Source: Candidatus Gastranaerophilales bacterium (lineage in GTDB: Bacteria > Cyanobacteriota > Vampirovibrionia > Gastranaerophilales > Gastranaerophilaceae). Taken from it: 64,000 nt of DNA. The position numbers and the translations under genes were made by a program. This document shows positions 7,918-16,935 of the stretch, in pieces (position 1 is the stretch's first letter; every line of letters starts with the position of its first letter). The notes under the pieces were generated by a model that saw nothing but the letters and a program-made list of their open reading frames with translations, was not told the origin of the DNA and did not search any database. The stretch spans positions 38,493 through 102,492 of the forward strand of contig CANQLG010000003.1 of assembly GCA_947624645.1 (NCBI GenBank), read 5' to 3'.

Positions 7918-8760
7918 TTGAATAGAAAATTAAAAAACAGTTTAATAATTTTTTTGTTAATAAGCATATTTTCTTGCTTTGAGTGTTTCGCCGCCGAGAT
8001 AATTAATCTTGAAAATGTAGAAAAAAATAAAATAACATTGCAGGGTGAAAAAAATGTTGCCGATAAAAATCTTGTAATAAAAGACAGAAGCGTAGTTGAA
8101 GATTTAATCAGGATGCAGAAAGAAGAAGAAGTAAAAGATATTGAGTTATTGTGGCATGCAACTATTGAAAACAATAATTTAATAAAATTTACGATGGATA
8201 AATTAAATACCCCCGAATCTCAAAGGAGATTACACTCGTCAATAATGGCAAAGAGCTTATCATCGTTAATATATGGCGCAAGTTTTGTTCCGATGTTTAT
8301 GGGAACAAATGCAATGATACAATCGGCATCATTTTCGGCAGGAAGACTTGCCAATAATTTCTTGAATAAAGAAGCAGCAACAGGTCAGCAAACTCCGATT
8401 ACGGATACCGAACTGATACAGCTTGCAGGTACAATCGAAGAACTTCAGGAAAAAATCATATCTTCATATTATGAGTACAAAGGTGCATTAAACAAGTTAA
8501 AAGATATTCGTTCGAGAATAATTTTATACAATAAAAATTATTCCAAAGCGCTTGAAAATAATTCTTTGTCGGAATTAATAGTATCTTCGGCATTATATGA
8601 AGATATGCAGCTTCAAGAGTATAAACAGGAACAGGAAGCAAAGAAATATTATTTATCACTTGAACGTTTAGCAGGAAAAAAAGCTGTCGACAGTTTAATA
8701 TTGTCTCAATATGCTTTAAAAAATCAGTTAATAAACACGGAAAACATAAACAAACAATGA
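7918..8760 (+). CDS. Secreted coiled-coil protein, TolC-like (first of a tandem pair)
   Basis: The TTG at 7918 is preferred because AAGGGAA (7902-7908) lies about 10 bases upstream; the GTG at 7909 directly abuts that site. A signal peptide (N-R-K-L-K-N-S then a hydrophobic core ending at F-A-A) precedes a protein dominated by long amphipathic helices. The C-terminal block 'LSLERLAGKKAVD' resembles the conserved end of TolC-family outer-membrane helices. A Gly/Ala/Ser-rich segment (about 120-150) interrupts the coils. It is clearly paralogous to the next gene, sharing an L-W-x-A-(x)n-I-K-F motif and the C-terminal pattern. The stop overlaps the next ATG by four bases. A role in envelope secretion is plausible but unproven. 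Confidence 0.75.
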   Translation: MNRKLKNSLIIFLLISIFSCFECFAAEIINLENVEKNKITLQGEKNVADKNLVIKDRSVVEDLIRMQKEEEVKDIELLWHATIENNNLIKFTMDKLNTPESQRRLHSSIMAKSLSSLIYGASFVPMFMGTNAMIQSASFSAGRLANNFLNKEAATGQQTPITDTELIQLAGTIEELQEKIISSYYEYKGALNKLKDIRSRIILYNKNYSKALENNSLSELIVSSALYEDMQLQEYKQEQEAKKYYLSLERLAGKKAVDSLILSQYALKNQLINTENINKQ

Positions 8761-9623
8761 AAAAGTATCTGTATACAATATTAATATTAATTTTTTTGGC
8801 AAATATGTCTATTGGGGCTGATGATGTTTTAAAAGAGCCTAAAAAGCCTGTTTATCGTTTGGGAACCGGCTATGATATAGAAAAAGAGTATAGAATAACT
8901 GATATAACGCAGAGACAATCCGAAAAAACCGCATCTTATGAAGAAGAATATATAAAAAATATAAGTTATGCCGATAGTTCATTAAAAGATTTATCAAATG
9001 AAATATCAAAACTTTTAGCGGTTGAAAAAGAAGAAATGCTTGAGCATATACAGATTTTATGGGCAGGTGCTGCGTTAAGAAGTGAAACAATAAAGTTTGC
9101 ATTATATAAACTGGCAAATCCCGATGCCGATAAACCAGATGAAACTATTGTAAAAAAGATAATAAGACCCTTATCGACTGCATCGTCGATAGCAGGTGCA
9201 GGATTGGGCGACCCATTTAGCGCAACCGCAGCTTTAGTCAGCGGTCATTTACTTAATGCATTATCTTATAATGATAAAGATTTAAATTATAAGTATACAA
9301 AAGTTACCGATGCGGATATGATTGTGCTTATTACCAAAGTTGATAATATGCAAAAAAAAGTTATAGATATGTACTATGACTATATGACAAGTTATAATTT
9401 GCTGTCTATGGCGGAAAAAAATCTCAAAAAACGTGAAGAAAAATATAATGCCTCTATATACCAAACAAAAGAACAACTTTTAATTGCAGATGCGTATTAC
9501 AGGGCAGCTATTGATACTAAAGCAAAACTGGAATTGGAATTTTTGGAAAACAGAGCAGCTCTGGAACAATTGGTAGGAATAGAAGCACTTTTAGAATTTG
9601 AAAAATTGTTAATTAACAAGTAA
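8757..9623 (+). CDS. Secreted coiled-coil protein, TolC-like (second of a tandem pair)
   Basis: The 288-residue protein starts with a signal peptide (M-K-K-Y-L-Y-T-I-L-I-L-I-F-L-A) that ends near residues 20-21. The rest is mostly helical with heptad-like spacing. The C-terminal half (about 195-285) reads like the alpha-helical barrel strand of TolC-family proteins, with Y-R-A-A-I-D-T-K-A-K-L-E-L-E-F-L-E then L-E-Q-L-V-G. It is shorter than a full TolC (about 400-450 residues) and lacks an obvious first repeat, so the two tandem genes might form hetero-oligomers. It ends 24 bases before the convergent rel gene. Confidence 0.75.
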   Translation: MKKYLYTILILIFLANMSIGADDVLKEPKKPVYRLGTGYDIEKEYRITDITQRQSEKTASYEEEYIKNISYADSSLKDLSNEISKLLAVEKEEMLEHIQILWAGAALRSETIKFALYKLANPDADKPDETIVKKIIRPLSTASSIAGAGLGDPFSATAALVSGHLLNALSYNDKDLNYKYTKVTDADMIVLITKVDNMQKKVIDMYYDYMTSYNLLSMAEKNLKKREEKYNASIYQTKEQLLIADAYYRAAIDTKAKLELEFLENRAALEQLVGIEALLEFEKLLINK

Positions 9624-9647
9624 ATTTTTATTCAATTATTATATGTT

Positions 9648-11846
9648 TTATTTTTTGCGTTCTTTCTTAACTTTTTTAGTTAATTGAGGCTGAGATTTAA
9701 TACGAGAATTCATTTGAATACGCTTAACAGAATGTACATCAGGCAGAGATTGAAACGCATTAATGACTGCATTTAATTTTTCAATACCGTTAACCTCAAC
9801 GCCTAATTCAATAATACCGATTTTCTTGGCATAATTTGTTTTTACGTTAGCATAAGTAATATTAGTATTGCAATCGGCAGCTTTGACTAAAATATCTTTA
9901 AGCATTCCCATTTTATCAACGCAATTAATTTTAATTGAAGTAACATAAGTTTTGTTTGGGTTTTCACTGTTACGCCAGCTGATTTTCATCAAACGTTCTT
10001 CAGGTACCGTATCAAGAGAAGGGCAGTCAATACGGTGAATAGTAACTCCTTTACCTCTCGTAACAACGCCTACAATGTGTTCTCCCGGTACCGGAGAACA
10101 ACATTTTGCAAAGCTGTATAACATTCCTTCCAAACCTACGATTTCATCTTTGTATGTACTTTTCTTTTTATTTGAAACGTAATTGTTCTTATTTTCTTCG
10201 GCAGGTTTTTTAATTTTGCTCGTAACTTTATTTATAGTAGTTTCACCGTTGCCTATTGCTGCAAAAAGGTCATCTGTTGATATATAATTGAGGATTTTAG
10301 CAATTTCTGCGAAAGTACCGTTTTTCATATTTTCATCAAATACGGCTTTGGTAATTTCATTTTCCAACATTGATTTTCCGGTAACAATGTATTCGTCACG
10401 GTTATGTTTCTTAAACCATTGTCTTATTTTGGATTGAGCTTGTTTTGTAACACAAAATTTAAGCCAATGAAGCTTTGGTTCGCCTGTTTTTGAGGTAAAT
10501 AATTCAACAATATCTCCGTTATTTAATTTTGTATCAAGCTGTGCGATTCTTCCGTTAATTAATGCGCCTGTTGTTTTATAGCCCACTTCAGAGTGGATTC
10601 TGAATGCAAAATCAATTGGTGTAGCATTTTGAGGTAATTCAATAATATCTCCCATAGGAGTAAAGCAAAATACCTGATTACCGAATAAATCTATTTTAAC
10701 TTTTTCCACAAAATCATTAGCATTAGATGCTTCTTTTTCAAGTTCAATCATTTGATTCATCCAAGAAAATTTAATATCATCTTCAGATGAAGCTTTAATG
10801 GAACCGGATTCTTTATACTTCCAATGTGCGGCGACACCATATTCGGCAATTTTATGCATTTCATGTGTTCTTATTTGAACTTCAAGCGGCTTTTGTTTAG
10901 GACCTATAACCGAGGTATGGAGTGATTTATAACCGTTTCCTTTTGGCATGGCTATATAATCTTTAAATCTGCCGGGGATTGGTTTAAATAATGAATGGAT
11001 TATCCCGAGTACTTCATAACATTGCCGTTCGGTATTAACGATAACCCTTACTGCCGTAATATCGTATAAGTCATTAAAAGCGACATTCAGCCTTTGCATT
11101 TTTTTATAGATACTGTAATAATGTTTCGCACGTCCTGTAATATCAGCTTCGATTTCATTGCGTTTTAGGCTGTCCGAAATTTCATCAATAAGTAATTTAA
11201 CGGTATTTTCCCGTTCAACTTTTTTTTGGGCAACCAGTTGAGCTATTTCAAAATATTTTTCGGGATTCAGGTATCTTAAAGATAAATCTTCAAGTTCCGC
11301 TTTTATTTTACCGATACCTAAACGATTTGCAAGCGGGGCAAATATATCAAGAGTTTCCTGAGCGATTCTTACCTGCTTATTAGGTGCCATATAGTTAAGT
11401 GTACGCATATTGTGGAGTCTGTCAGCCAGTTTTAGAAATATTACCCTGACATCTTTTGCCATTGCTATAAACATACGTCTGAAACTTTCAGCTTGACGTT
11501 CTTCTTTTGACTTAAACTGATATTTATCCAGTTTTGTAACACCCAATACTAAATTTAAAACGTCTTCTCCAAATTCTGCGCCGAGCTGTTCTGCGGTTAA
11601 CCCCGTATCTTCTATTGTATCGTGCAGAATTGAAGCCATAAGTGTGTGTTTATCCACTTTCAGGGTTGCCAAAATTTTGGCTACTTCAACAGGGTGTATA
11701 ATATAGGGTTCTTCGCTAACTCTATATTGTCCTTCATGTAATTTTTCGGCAAATTTATATGCTTTATATATTTCTTGAATATCTTCTTCCGAGCGGTTTT
11801 GTTCCCGTAAAATTTGTTCTAAACCGCTAAATATATTTTCTTCCAT
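9648..11846 (-). CDS. rel: Bifunctional (p)ppGpp synthetase/hydrolase, Rel/SpoT family
   Basis: Rel makes and degrades the stringent-response alarmones. The 732-residue architecture is complete: HD hydrolase domain with His51 and His75-Asp76 in the H-D-T-I-E-D motif; a synthetase domain containing Y-S-I-Y-K-K-M and the G-N-G-Y-K-S-L-H-T block; a TGS domain near 390-450; a Cys-His-containing helical/CC region (S-F-A-K-C-C-S-P-V-P-G); and a C-terminal ACT domain (about 640-715). Both catalytic motif sets look intact, so a bifunctional enzyme is expected. The basic C-terminal tail (about 715-732) is extra. It diverges from the DUF167 gene, with only about 57 bases between the starts. Confidence 0.95.
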   Translation of the reverse strand: MEENIFSGLEQILREQNRSEEDIQEIYKAYKFAEKLHEGQYRVSEEPYIIHPVEVAKILATLKVDKHTLMASILHDTIEDTGLTAEQLGAEFGEDVLNLVLGVTKLDKYQFKSKEERQAESFRRMFIAMAKDVRVIFLKLADRLHNMRTLNYMAPNKQVRIAQETLDIFAPLANRLGIGKIKAELEDLSLRYLNPEKYFEIAQLVAQKKVERENTVKLLIDEISDSLKRNEIEADITGRAKHYYSIYKKMQRLNVAFNDLYDITAVRVIVNTERQCYEVLGIIHSLFKPIPGRFKDYIAMPKGNGYKSLHTSVIGPKQKPLEVQIRTHEMHKIAEYGVAAHWKYKESGSIKASSEDDIKFSWMNQMIELEKEASNANDFVEKVKIDLFGNQVFCFTPMGDIIELPQNATPIDFAFRIHSEVGYKTTGALINGRIAQLDTKLNNGDIVELFTSKTGEPKLHWLKFCVTKQAQSKIRQWFKKHNRDEYIVTGKSMLENEITKAVFDENMKNGTFAEIAKILNYISTDDLFAAIGNGETTINKVTSKIKKPAEENKNNYVSNKKKSTYKDEIVGLEGMLYSFAKCCSPVPGEHIVGVVTRGKGVTIHRIDCPSLDTVPEERLMKISWRNSENPNKTYVTSIKINCVDKMGMLKDILVKAADCNTNITYANVKTNYAKKIGIIELGVEVNGIEKLNAVINAFQSLPDVHSVKRIQMNSRIKSQPQLTKKVKKERKK

Positions 11847-11891
11847 AGCAATCTTATTTTACAATTTATTTTGCTTTTTTTCCAGTCCTTG

Positions 11892-11897
11892 TATAAT
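11892..11897 (+). promoter_or_regulatory. -10 element giving a probable leaderless mRNA
   Basis: A perfect TATAAT at 11892-11897 ends six bases before the ATG at 11904. No convincing -35 is visible at 17 bases (a TTGCTT lies at 11871, spacer 15), and there is no ribosome binding site. Confidence 0.5.
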
Positions 11898-11903
11898 ATT
11901 TTT

Positions 11904-12239
11904 ATGAAATCAGAATTTAAATTTGTATCTCAAGTAAAAGAAGGTGTGTGCTTAACCGTAAAACTGGTGCCAAATTCTTCTTTTAATAAAATTGTAGATT
12001 ATACCGAGGAATTTATACGAATAAAAATAGCAGCCCGCCCTATTGAGAATAAGGCAAATAATGAGCTTATAAATTTTTGTTCGGATATTTTCGGAGTTAG
12101 TAAGTCTAAAATATCTGTTATATCAGGTGAAAAATCAAAGTTAAAGCGAATACTTTTTAAAAGTTCAAATTGTGACCTTATTATACAAAAACTTATGTTT
12201 GTGTTAGACTCTTGTCAAAAGGAAAATAATAAGGGATAA
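11904..12239 (+). CDS. DUF167 (UPF0235/YggU) family protein
   Basis: The 111-residue protein belongs to the small conserved DUF167 family of unknown function. The pattern V-K-L-V-P-N-S-S-F-N-K-I, then I-K-I-A-A-R-P-I-E-N-K-A-N-N-E-L and I-S-V-I-S-G-E-K-S-K-L-K, is diagnostic. I start at the ATG at 11904 and not at the upstream TTG at 11871, because the family begins here and the TATAAT at 11892-11897 lies between the two. It is followed three bases later by secG, and the two are probably co-transcribed. Confidence 0.88.
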   Translation: MKSEFKFVSQVKEGVCLTVKLVPNSSFNKIVDYTEEFIRIKIAARPIENKANNELINFCSDIFGVSKSKISVISGEKSKLKRILFKSSNCDLIIQKLMFVLDSCQKENNKG

Positions 12240-12242
12240 AAA

Positions 12243-12467
12243 ATGTTAACGACAGTATGGATTATTCAAATTATAAGTGCGGTATTATTAATATTACTGG
12301 TATTATTACATTCACCAAAAGGTGATGGATTGGGTGCCATCGGTGGTGCTGCGAACTTATTTACATCACAAAAAAGTGCCGAAAAGGGCTTAAATCATTT
12401 TACATATATCTTATCGGCAATCTTTCTTGTATGTTCTTTTATTACGGGCTATCATTTATTTCATTAA
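12243..12467 (+). CDS. secG: Preprotein translocase subunit SecG
   Basis: SecG is the small non-essential subunit of the SecYEG translocon. The 74-residue length, two transmembrane helices (about 5-22 and 52-72) and the central L-H-S-P-K-G-D-G-L-G-A-I-G-G loop are typical. The start lies three bases after the DUF167 stop, with AAGGG immediately upstream. Its last four bases overlap the end of the convergent dut gene. Confidence 0.92.
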   Translation: MLTTVWIIQIISAVLLILLVLLHSPKGDGLGAIGGAANLFTSQKSAEKGLNHFTYILSAIFLVCSFITGYHLFH

Positions 12468-12898
12468 AATCCGGTAGAACCGAACCCGCCCTCGCCTCGC
12501 TTTGATTCGGAAAGCTCGGTTACTACTTCTATTTGTGCCTTTTCCACTTTTGCAATTACCATTTGGGCAATTCTGTCATCAGGATTTATTGTATATTCTT
12601 CATTTGATAAATTTACAAGTCCGACGCATACCTCGCCTCTATAATCAGCATCTACGGTTCCTACTGCATTTATAAGTGTTATACCGTGTTTAACGGATAA
12701 TCCGGAACGAGCTCTTATTTGTGCCTCATATTCAATAGGAATTTCTATTTTTATCCCTGTTGGAACAAGCACTCGTTCTAATGGTTTTAGAGTTATAGGT
12801 TTTTCTATTGCAGCATATAAATCCATTCCCGAAGAACCTTCCGTTTTATATTCAGGCAAAAATTTATTATGAGCCATTTTTGTAATTTTCATTTTCAT
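12464..12898 (-). CDS. dut: dUTP diphosphatase (dUTPase)
   Basis: dUTPase hydrolyses dUTP to dUMP, preventing uracil incorporation and supplying dTMP synthesis. The 144-residue trimeric type is recognised by all five motifs: G-S-S-G-M-D-L; R-A-R-S-G-L-S; I-N-A-V-G-T-V-D-A-D-Y-R-G-E; D-R-I-A-Q-M-V; and the P-loop-like C-terminal R-G-E-G-G-F-G-S-T-G-F. The start overlaps the stop of the upstream membrane-protein gene by four bases (ATGA), so these minus-strand genes are coupled. Confidence 0.97.
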   Translation of the reverse strand: MKMKITKMAHNKFLPEYKTEGSSGMDLYAAIEKPITLKPLERVLVPTGIKIEIPIEYEAQIRARSGLSVKHGITLINAVGTVDADYRGEVCVGLVNLSNEEYTINPDDRIAQMVIAKVEKAQIEVVTELSESKRGEGGFGSTGF

Positions 12899-13899
12899 TG
12901 GTTAATCTCCTCTTGTTTCTGTTCATATAATACATATAAAGGCTGTCGATTTGTGATGGTTAAATTTTTTGATAAATTGTATTCGCCTTTTAATTTTAAT
13001 CGGTATTGTTGAGTGGATTTATTGTCATAGGCTACTTTAAATCTATTTGTTACTATTATTTCTTTATTAAAGTTTAAAGACAAGATTGTATCCATACAAT
13101 CAAGTTCTTTTTCAAGATTTGCACTATCTGTTATTGAACTTAAAACATAACAAAATGAAACGGATATCCCATATTTTTTAAATTCAAGTATAATCGAATC
13201 CAAAGTTGGTTTTATATAATATATAAAATCATCCGTGTAATTAAAATCTTTATACATTAGAAATAAATTTTTTCTGTAATAGCCCTTTTGCATTGGTTTT
13301 GAATAACTTATATTTTCCAAAAGTTTTTTATTTACACGTTGTTTCCATATTTCAACCTCTTGAAATGTCAGTTCAATATCATCTTGCTTCCTTTTTATTT
13401 TATTGATATGAGGAGTAATGATAAATAACAACTTGGGAATTAACTCAATATTATTCTCGGGTGAAATTGCATCAGATGCAGCACTATTGCCATTTTCGGA
13501 ATTCCCCAAAACGGGTTTTGCTGTTTTTCGTTTACGGATTTGTTTTGCTTTTAAACGCTGTTGTTCTTCTTGTTCTTCTAATTTTATCAATTTCTCAAAC
13601 AAAAATTTTGTTACAAAATCAAAAATGAAACCGAGTAACAAACAAATTCCACCTATTATGGCAAGAGTAAAATCCGCAGTCATACCGTCCGGTTGATAAT
13701 ATTTGTTGATTATTTGATACGGAATAACAAATAACCAATTAAACCTATATAGCCAACTGACTTCAAAACAGTTTAGAAACCAGAAAATAAATGATATTGC
13801 CGAATAAAAGAATAAAATGAAACGAATAATCCTAATCAAGTTTAAAACTTGACGGTATGTGTTTATTTGTTCTTTTAAAGAATTCTTTTTCCCAGTCAT
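12895..13899 (-). CDS. Hypothetical membrane protein
   Basis: The protein has 334 residues. Two hydrophobic segments lie in the N-terminal part (about 24-44 and 80-102), followed by a basic Arg/Lys/Gln-rich linker (about 105-130). A soluble C-terminal domain of about 180 residues begins near 150. The C-terminal part has alternating strands and contains no motif I recognise. It is the first of a coupled minus-strand pair with dut (ATGA overlap) and starts one base before the panC stop, so it belongs to the panB-panC transcription unit. Function unknown. Confidence 0.7.
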   Translation of the reverse strand: MTGKKNSLKEQINTYRQVLNLIRIIRFILFFYSAISFIFWFLNCFEVSWLYRFNWLFVIPYQIINKYYQPDGMTADFTLAIIGGICLLLGFIFDFVTKFLFEKLIKLEEQEEQQRLKAKQIRKRKTAKPVLGNSENGNSAASDAISPENNIELIPKLLFIITPHINKIKRKQDDIELTFQEVEIWKQRVNKKLLENISYSKPMQKGYYRKNLFLMYKDFNYTDDFIYYIKPTLDSIILEFKKYGISVSFCYVLSSITDSANLEKELDCMDTILSLNFNKEIIVTNRFKVAYDNKSTQQYRLKLKGEYNLSKNLTITNRQPLYVLYEQKQEEINQ

Positions 13900-13900
13900 T

Positions 13901-14761
13901 TTATGTTATTATATTATCTATTAATCTTGTTTTTCCTACCTTTACCGCAATAGCTACCAGTGAATTATCTTTTAATTTTTTAATTGGTTCGAACGAATTA
14001 TAATCTCTAAATTCAAGATACTCTAACTCAATATTAGAATTAAGAATAGAAATTGCAGTATCGAACAATATATTTGTATCGGTAACCCCTTGTGAATATA
14101 AAGTCTTTATTTGTTTAAGAGCTTTTGATACGGAAAGCGCCCAAGAACGTTCTTCATCAGATAAATATTTATTTCTTGAGCTTAAAGCAAGCCCGTCAGA
14201 TTCTCTGACAATAGGACAAGGAATTATTTTAATATCAAGATTTAAATCTTTAACCATTTTATTTATGATGAAAAGCTGTTGTGCGTCTTTTTGTCCGAAA
14301 AAAGCATAATCTGCACCGGAAATGTTGAAAAGCTTAAGAACAACGGTAGCAACTCCGTCAAAGTGACCGGTTCTGGTTTTTCCGCATAAACAATCGGTGA
14401 ATTTAAACGGGGGATAAACAAATGTTAAATCGGTATTATTCAGACGATTATTTTCTCCGTACATTTCATTTGCACTCGGAGCAAATACGATATCGACCCC
14501 GAGATTTGAGCATAAATTTTGGTCCTTATCAAGAGTCCTCGGATATTTATCAAAGTCTTCACTCGGTCCGAACTGAATCGGATTAACAAAGACACTCACA
14601 ATTACTTTATCACAAGTTTCTTTTGCTTTTTTTATTAAAGATGCATGCCCGTTATGTAATGCTCCCATTGTCGGTACAAGCCCTATTGTACAATTGCTTT
14701 TTCTCCATTCTTTTACGGTGTTTTTTATGTCTGTTATGTTATTTATTACAGCTGTATTCAA
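13901..14761 (-). CDS. panC: Pantoate--beta-alanine ligase
   Basis: PanC joins pantoate and beta-alanine with ATP to form pantothenate, the coenzyme A precursor. Motifs: V-P-T-M-G-A-L-H-N-G-H-A-S-L (HIGH-type ATP site), F-G-Q-K-D-A-Q-Q and a KMSKS-like A-L-S-S-R-N-K-Y-L-S. I start at the TTG at 14761 because AAAGGGA lies six to eight bases upstream and the resulting 286 residues match the family. The longer frame to 14854 adds 31 non-family residues inside panB. The start overlaps the panB stop by about 23 bases, indicating translational coupling. Confidence 0.93.
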   Translation of the reverse strand: MNTAVINNITDIKNTVKEWRKSNCTIGLVPTMGALHNGHASLIKKAKETCDKVIVSVFVNPIQFGPSEDFDKYPRTLDKDQNLCSNLGVDIVFAPSANEMYGENNRLNNTDLTFVYPPFKFTDCLCGKTRTGHFDGVATVVLKLFNISGADYAFFGQKDAQQLFIINKMVKDLNLDIKIIPCPIVRESDGLALSSRNKYLSDEERSWALSVSKALKQIKTLYSQGVTDTNILFDTAISILNSNIELEYLEFRDYNSFEPIKKLKDNSLVAIAVKVGKTRLIDNIIT

Positions 14762-15596
14762 GTTTTTCCCTTTCTTCTGCACAAAGATTAAACGCATGAT
14801 TATTTTCAGGGAATAATCCTTGTTTAACCTCCTGATTATATTGTGAAATTGCATTTTTCATAATTTCTTGTAAATTTGTATACTGTTTAACAAATTTAGG
14901 AAGATTGCCGGGATATTTGCCTAAAATATCGTCAATAACAAGCACTTGACCGTCACAATATTTACCGGCACCTATTCCGATAGTAGGGATATTTAAATTT
15001 TCACTGATAAATTTTGCGGATTCTTCGGGTACCATTTCAAGAACAATTGCAAAAGCTCCGTTATCTTCAAGCTTTTTTGCAGCTTGCAATAACTTTATAG
15101 TATTTTCGTATGATTTACCTTGGATAAAATATCCGCCAATTGTGTTTATATATTGAGGTGTGAAACCTAAATGTCCTACAACGTTTATTCCGCTTTGACT
15201 GAGGTGTTTTATCCCGTCGATTATAAAATCAGAAGCCCCTTCAAGTTTAACTGCTTTTGCTCCTGCTTGAATAAGCCTCCCCGCATTCAATGTTGTTTGT
15301 TCTTTTGATATATGATATGAAAGAAACGGCATGTCGGCTATAACAAATGATCTTTTTACTCCGTTTACTACTGCTCTTGTAAAAGTAAGCATATCATCTA
15401 TTGTTACTTTTAAGGTAGTATCATAACCTAAAACGGTCATTCCGACGGAATCACCCACCAATATCGAATCTACGCCCGATTCATCTATATATTTTGCACT
15501 GGCATAATCATAAGCCGTCAGCATTGTTATTTTTTCGCCTGTTTCTTTCATTCGTTGAAAGGTTCTAAGTGTAACAGGTTTTATGTTATCATCCAT
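14739..15596 (-). CDS. panB: 3-methyl-2-oxobutanoate hydroxymethyltransferase
   Basis: PanB transfers a hydroxymethyl group from 5,10-methylene-THF to alpha-ketoisovalerate, making ketopantoate. The 285-residue protein has the canonical M-L-T-A-Y-D-Y-A start, G-D-S-V-G-M-T-V-L-G-Y-D-T-T, A-K-x-V-K-L-E-G and G-I-G-A-G blocks. It is somewhat longer than the usual 265 residues at the C-terminus. Its ATG overlaps the yvcK stop by one base and its end overlaps panC, so yvcK-panB-panC-membrane protein-dut form one minus-strand operon. No panD or panE is visible here. Confidence 0.96.
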   Translation of the reverse strand: MDDNIKPVTLRTFQRMKETGEKITMLTAYDYASAKYIDESGVDSILVGDSVGMTVLGYDTTLKVTIDDMLTFTRAVVNGVKRSFVIADMPFLSYHISKEQTTLNAGRLIQAGAKAVKLEGASDFIIDGIKHLSQSGINVVGHLGFTPQYINTIGGYFIQGKSYENTIKLLQAAKKLEDNGAFAIVLEMVPEESAKFISENLNIPTIGIGAGKYCDGQVLVIDDILGKYPGNLPKFVKQYTNLQEIMKNAISQYNQEVKQGLFPENNHAFNLCAEEREKLEYSCNK

Positions 15597-16924
15597 TAGT
15601 GTTTTTCCTTTTCTTTTTTTCTGTACCAGTAATAAATAGTTCTGGCAAGTCTGACGGGAGAATGTCGAACAAAAGATGAGTGACCGTCTTCATAACGTTT
15701 ATCTTCCATCAGATTTTTTTGAACAATTTCTACCCCGAGTTTATTAATTTCTTCACGGTCAACTTTAACGGGTTCTGAACCTACATTTTTATATGGTTCT
15801 AACAGATGCTGCGGTAAATCATTATTAACCAGCACTGCATCTATGATTTTATTATATTTTGCGTGTACAAAAAGTGTTTTTATGTGATCGGAAACAGCGA
15901 ATCCGTCAGTTTCTCCGGGCTGTGTCATTATATTACAGACGTATATCTTTTTTGCTTTGGAATCATTAACGGCTTTAGCGATATCATTGATAAGAAGATT
16001 CGGAATAACGCTTGTATAAAGGCTCCCTGGCCCAAGAATTATCAAATCAGCTTCATGAATAGCCCAAATAACATCTTCTAAAGGTTTACAGTTATCGGGT
16101 TCCGAAAATAACCGTTTTATTTTTTTGCCTGATTCAGGGATATTGGATTCGCCTTTTATAATTGTTCCGTCAGCCATTTCTGCAACAAGTCTCATATCAT
16201 CTAATGTTGAAGGTAAAACTCTGCCTCTTATTGAAAGTACTTTTGATGATTCTTTTACTGCTCTGACCATATCACCCGTAATAGAACATAAAGCAGTTAA
16301 GAACAGGTTGCCGAAACTGTGCCCCGATAATCCCGCACAATCTTTAAATCTGTATTGAAATAATTTTGTAACCAAATCCTCATCATCAGCCAATGCCGCA
16401 ATACAGCTTCTTATATCTCCCGGCGGCAATACTCCAAGTTCTTCTCTTAATTTCCCGGAACTCCCTCCGTCATCGCCAACTGTTACTACTGCTGTTATAT
16501 TGTTGGTTATTTTCTTTATTCCTTTTAGCATTGTAGAAAGTCCCGTACCGCCTCCGATTGCTACAATTTTAGGTCCGCGGTTTAACTTTCTTCTCCTGTA
16601 TAAATCTTCCAATACTGCATGTCTGTTTCTTTCGTTGTTAACATCCAATATGGAATAATTTGTATTTAACCATCCGATAAAAAATAACATTCCGCCCAAT
16701 ATGATTAATGACCATCCCGTTATTTCGGAAGGCAGCATTTGTGTTATTTTCATTATCATATTGATTAAAGAATAAACCGGCTTAAGATTGCATATTATGC
16801 ATAATCCTATTGCTGCGATTATTGCTCCGAATATTAACAATATGAACCATCTTTTTACTTCAAGACCGGGAAGCAGCCAACCTGCGTCTTTCGGAATTTT
16901 TAAAAAAAGTTTATTCAGTTTCAT
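15596..16924 (-). CDS. yvcK: YvcK/CofD-family protein (gluconeogenesis factor) with N-terminal membrane helices
   Basis: YvcK proteins bind UDP-sugars and influence cell-wall metabolism and morphology on gluconeogenic substrates. The 442-residue protein adds two membrane helices (about 24-45 and 70-88) to the cytoplasmic CofD-like domain. That domain starts with K-I-V-A-I-G-G-G-T-G-L-S and contains V-T-V-G-D-D-G-G-S-S-G-K-L-R, P-P-G-D-I-R-S-C and a central G-P-G-S-L-Y-T-S motif. The membrane-anchored architecture is known from cyanobacteria and other lineages. It is first in the coupled run with panB and panC. Confidence 0.92.
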   Translation of the reverse strand: MKLNKLFLKIPKDAGWLLPGLEVKRWFILLIFGAIIAAIGLCIICNLKPVYSLINMIMKITQMLPSEITGWSLIILGGMLFFIGWLNTNYSILDVNNERNRHAVLEDLYRRRKLNRGPKIVAIGGGTGLSTMLKGIKKITNNITAVVTVGDDGGSSGKLREELGVLPPGDIRSCIAALADDEDLVTKLFQYRFKDCAGLSGHSFGNLFLTALCSITGDMVRAVKESSKVLSIRGRVLPSTLDDMRLVAEMADGTIIKGESNIPESGKKIKRLFSEPDNCKPLEDVIWAIHEADLIILGPGSLYTSVIPNLLINDIAKAVNDSKAKKIYVCNIMTQPGETDGFAVSDHIKTLFVHAKYNKIIDAVLVNNDLPQHLLEPYKNVGSEPVKVDREEINKLGVEIVQKNLMEDKRYEDGHSSFVRHSPVRLARTIYYWYRKKEKEKH

Positions 16925-16935
16925 TATTTATACTC

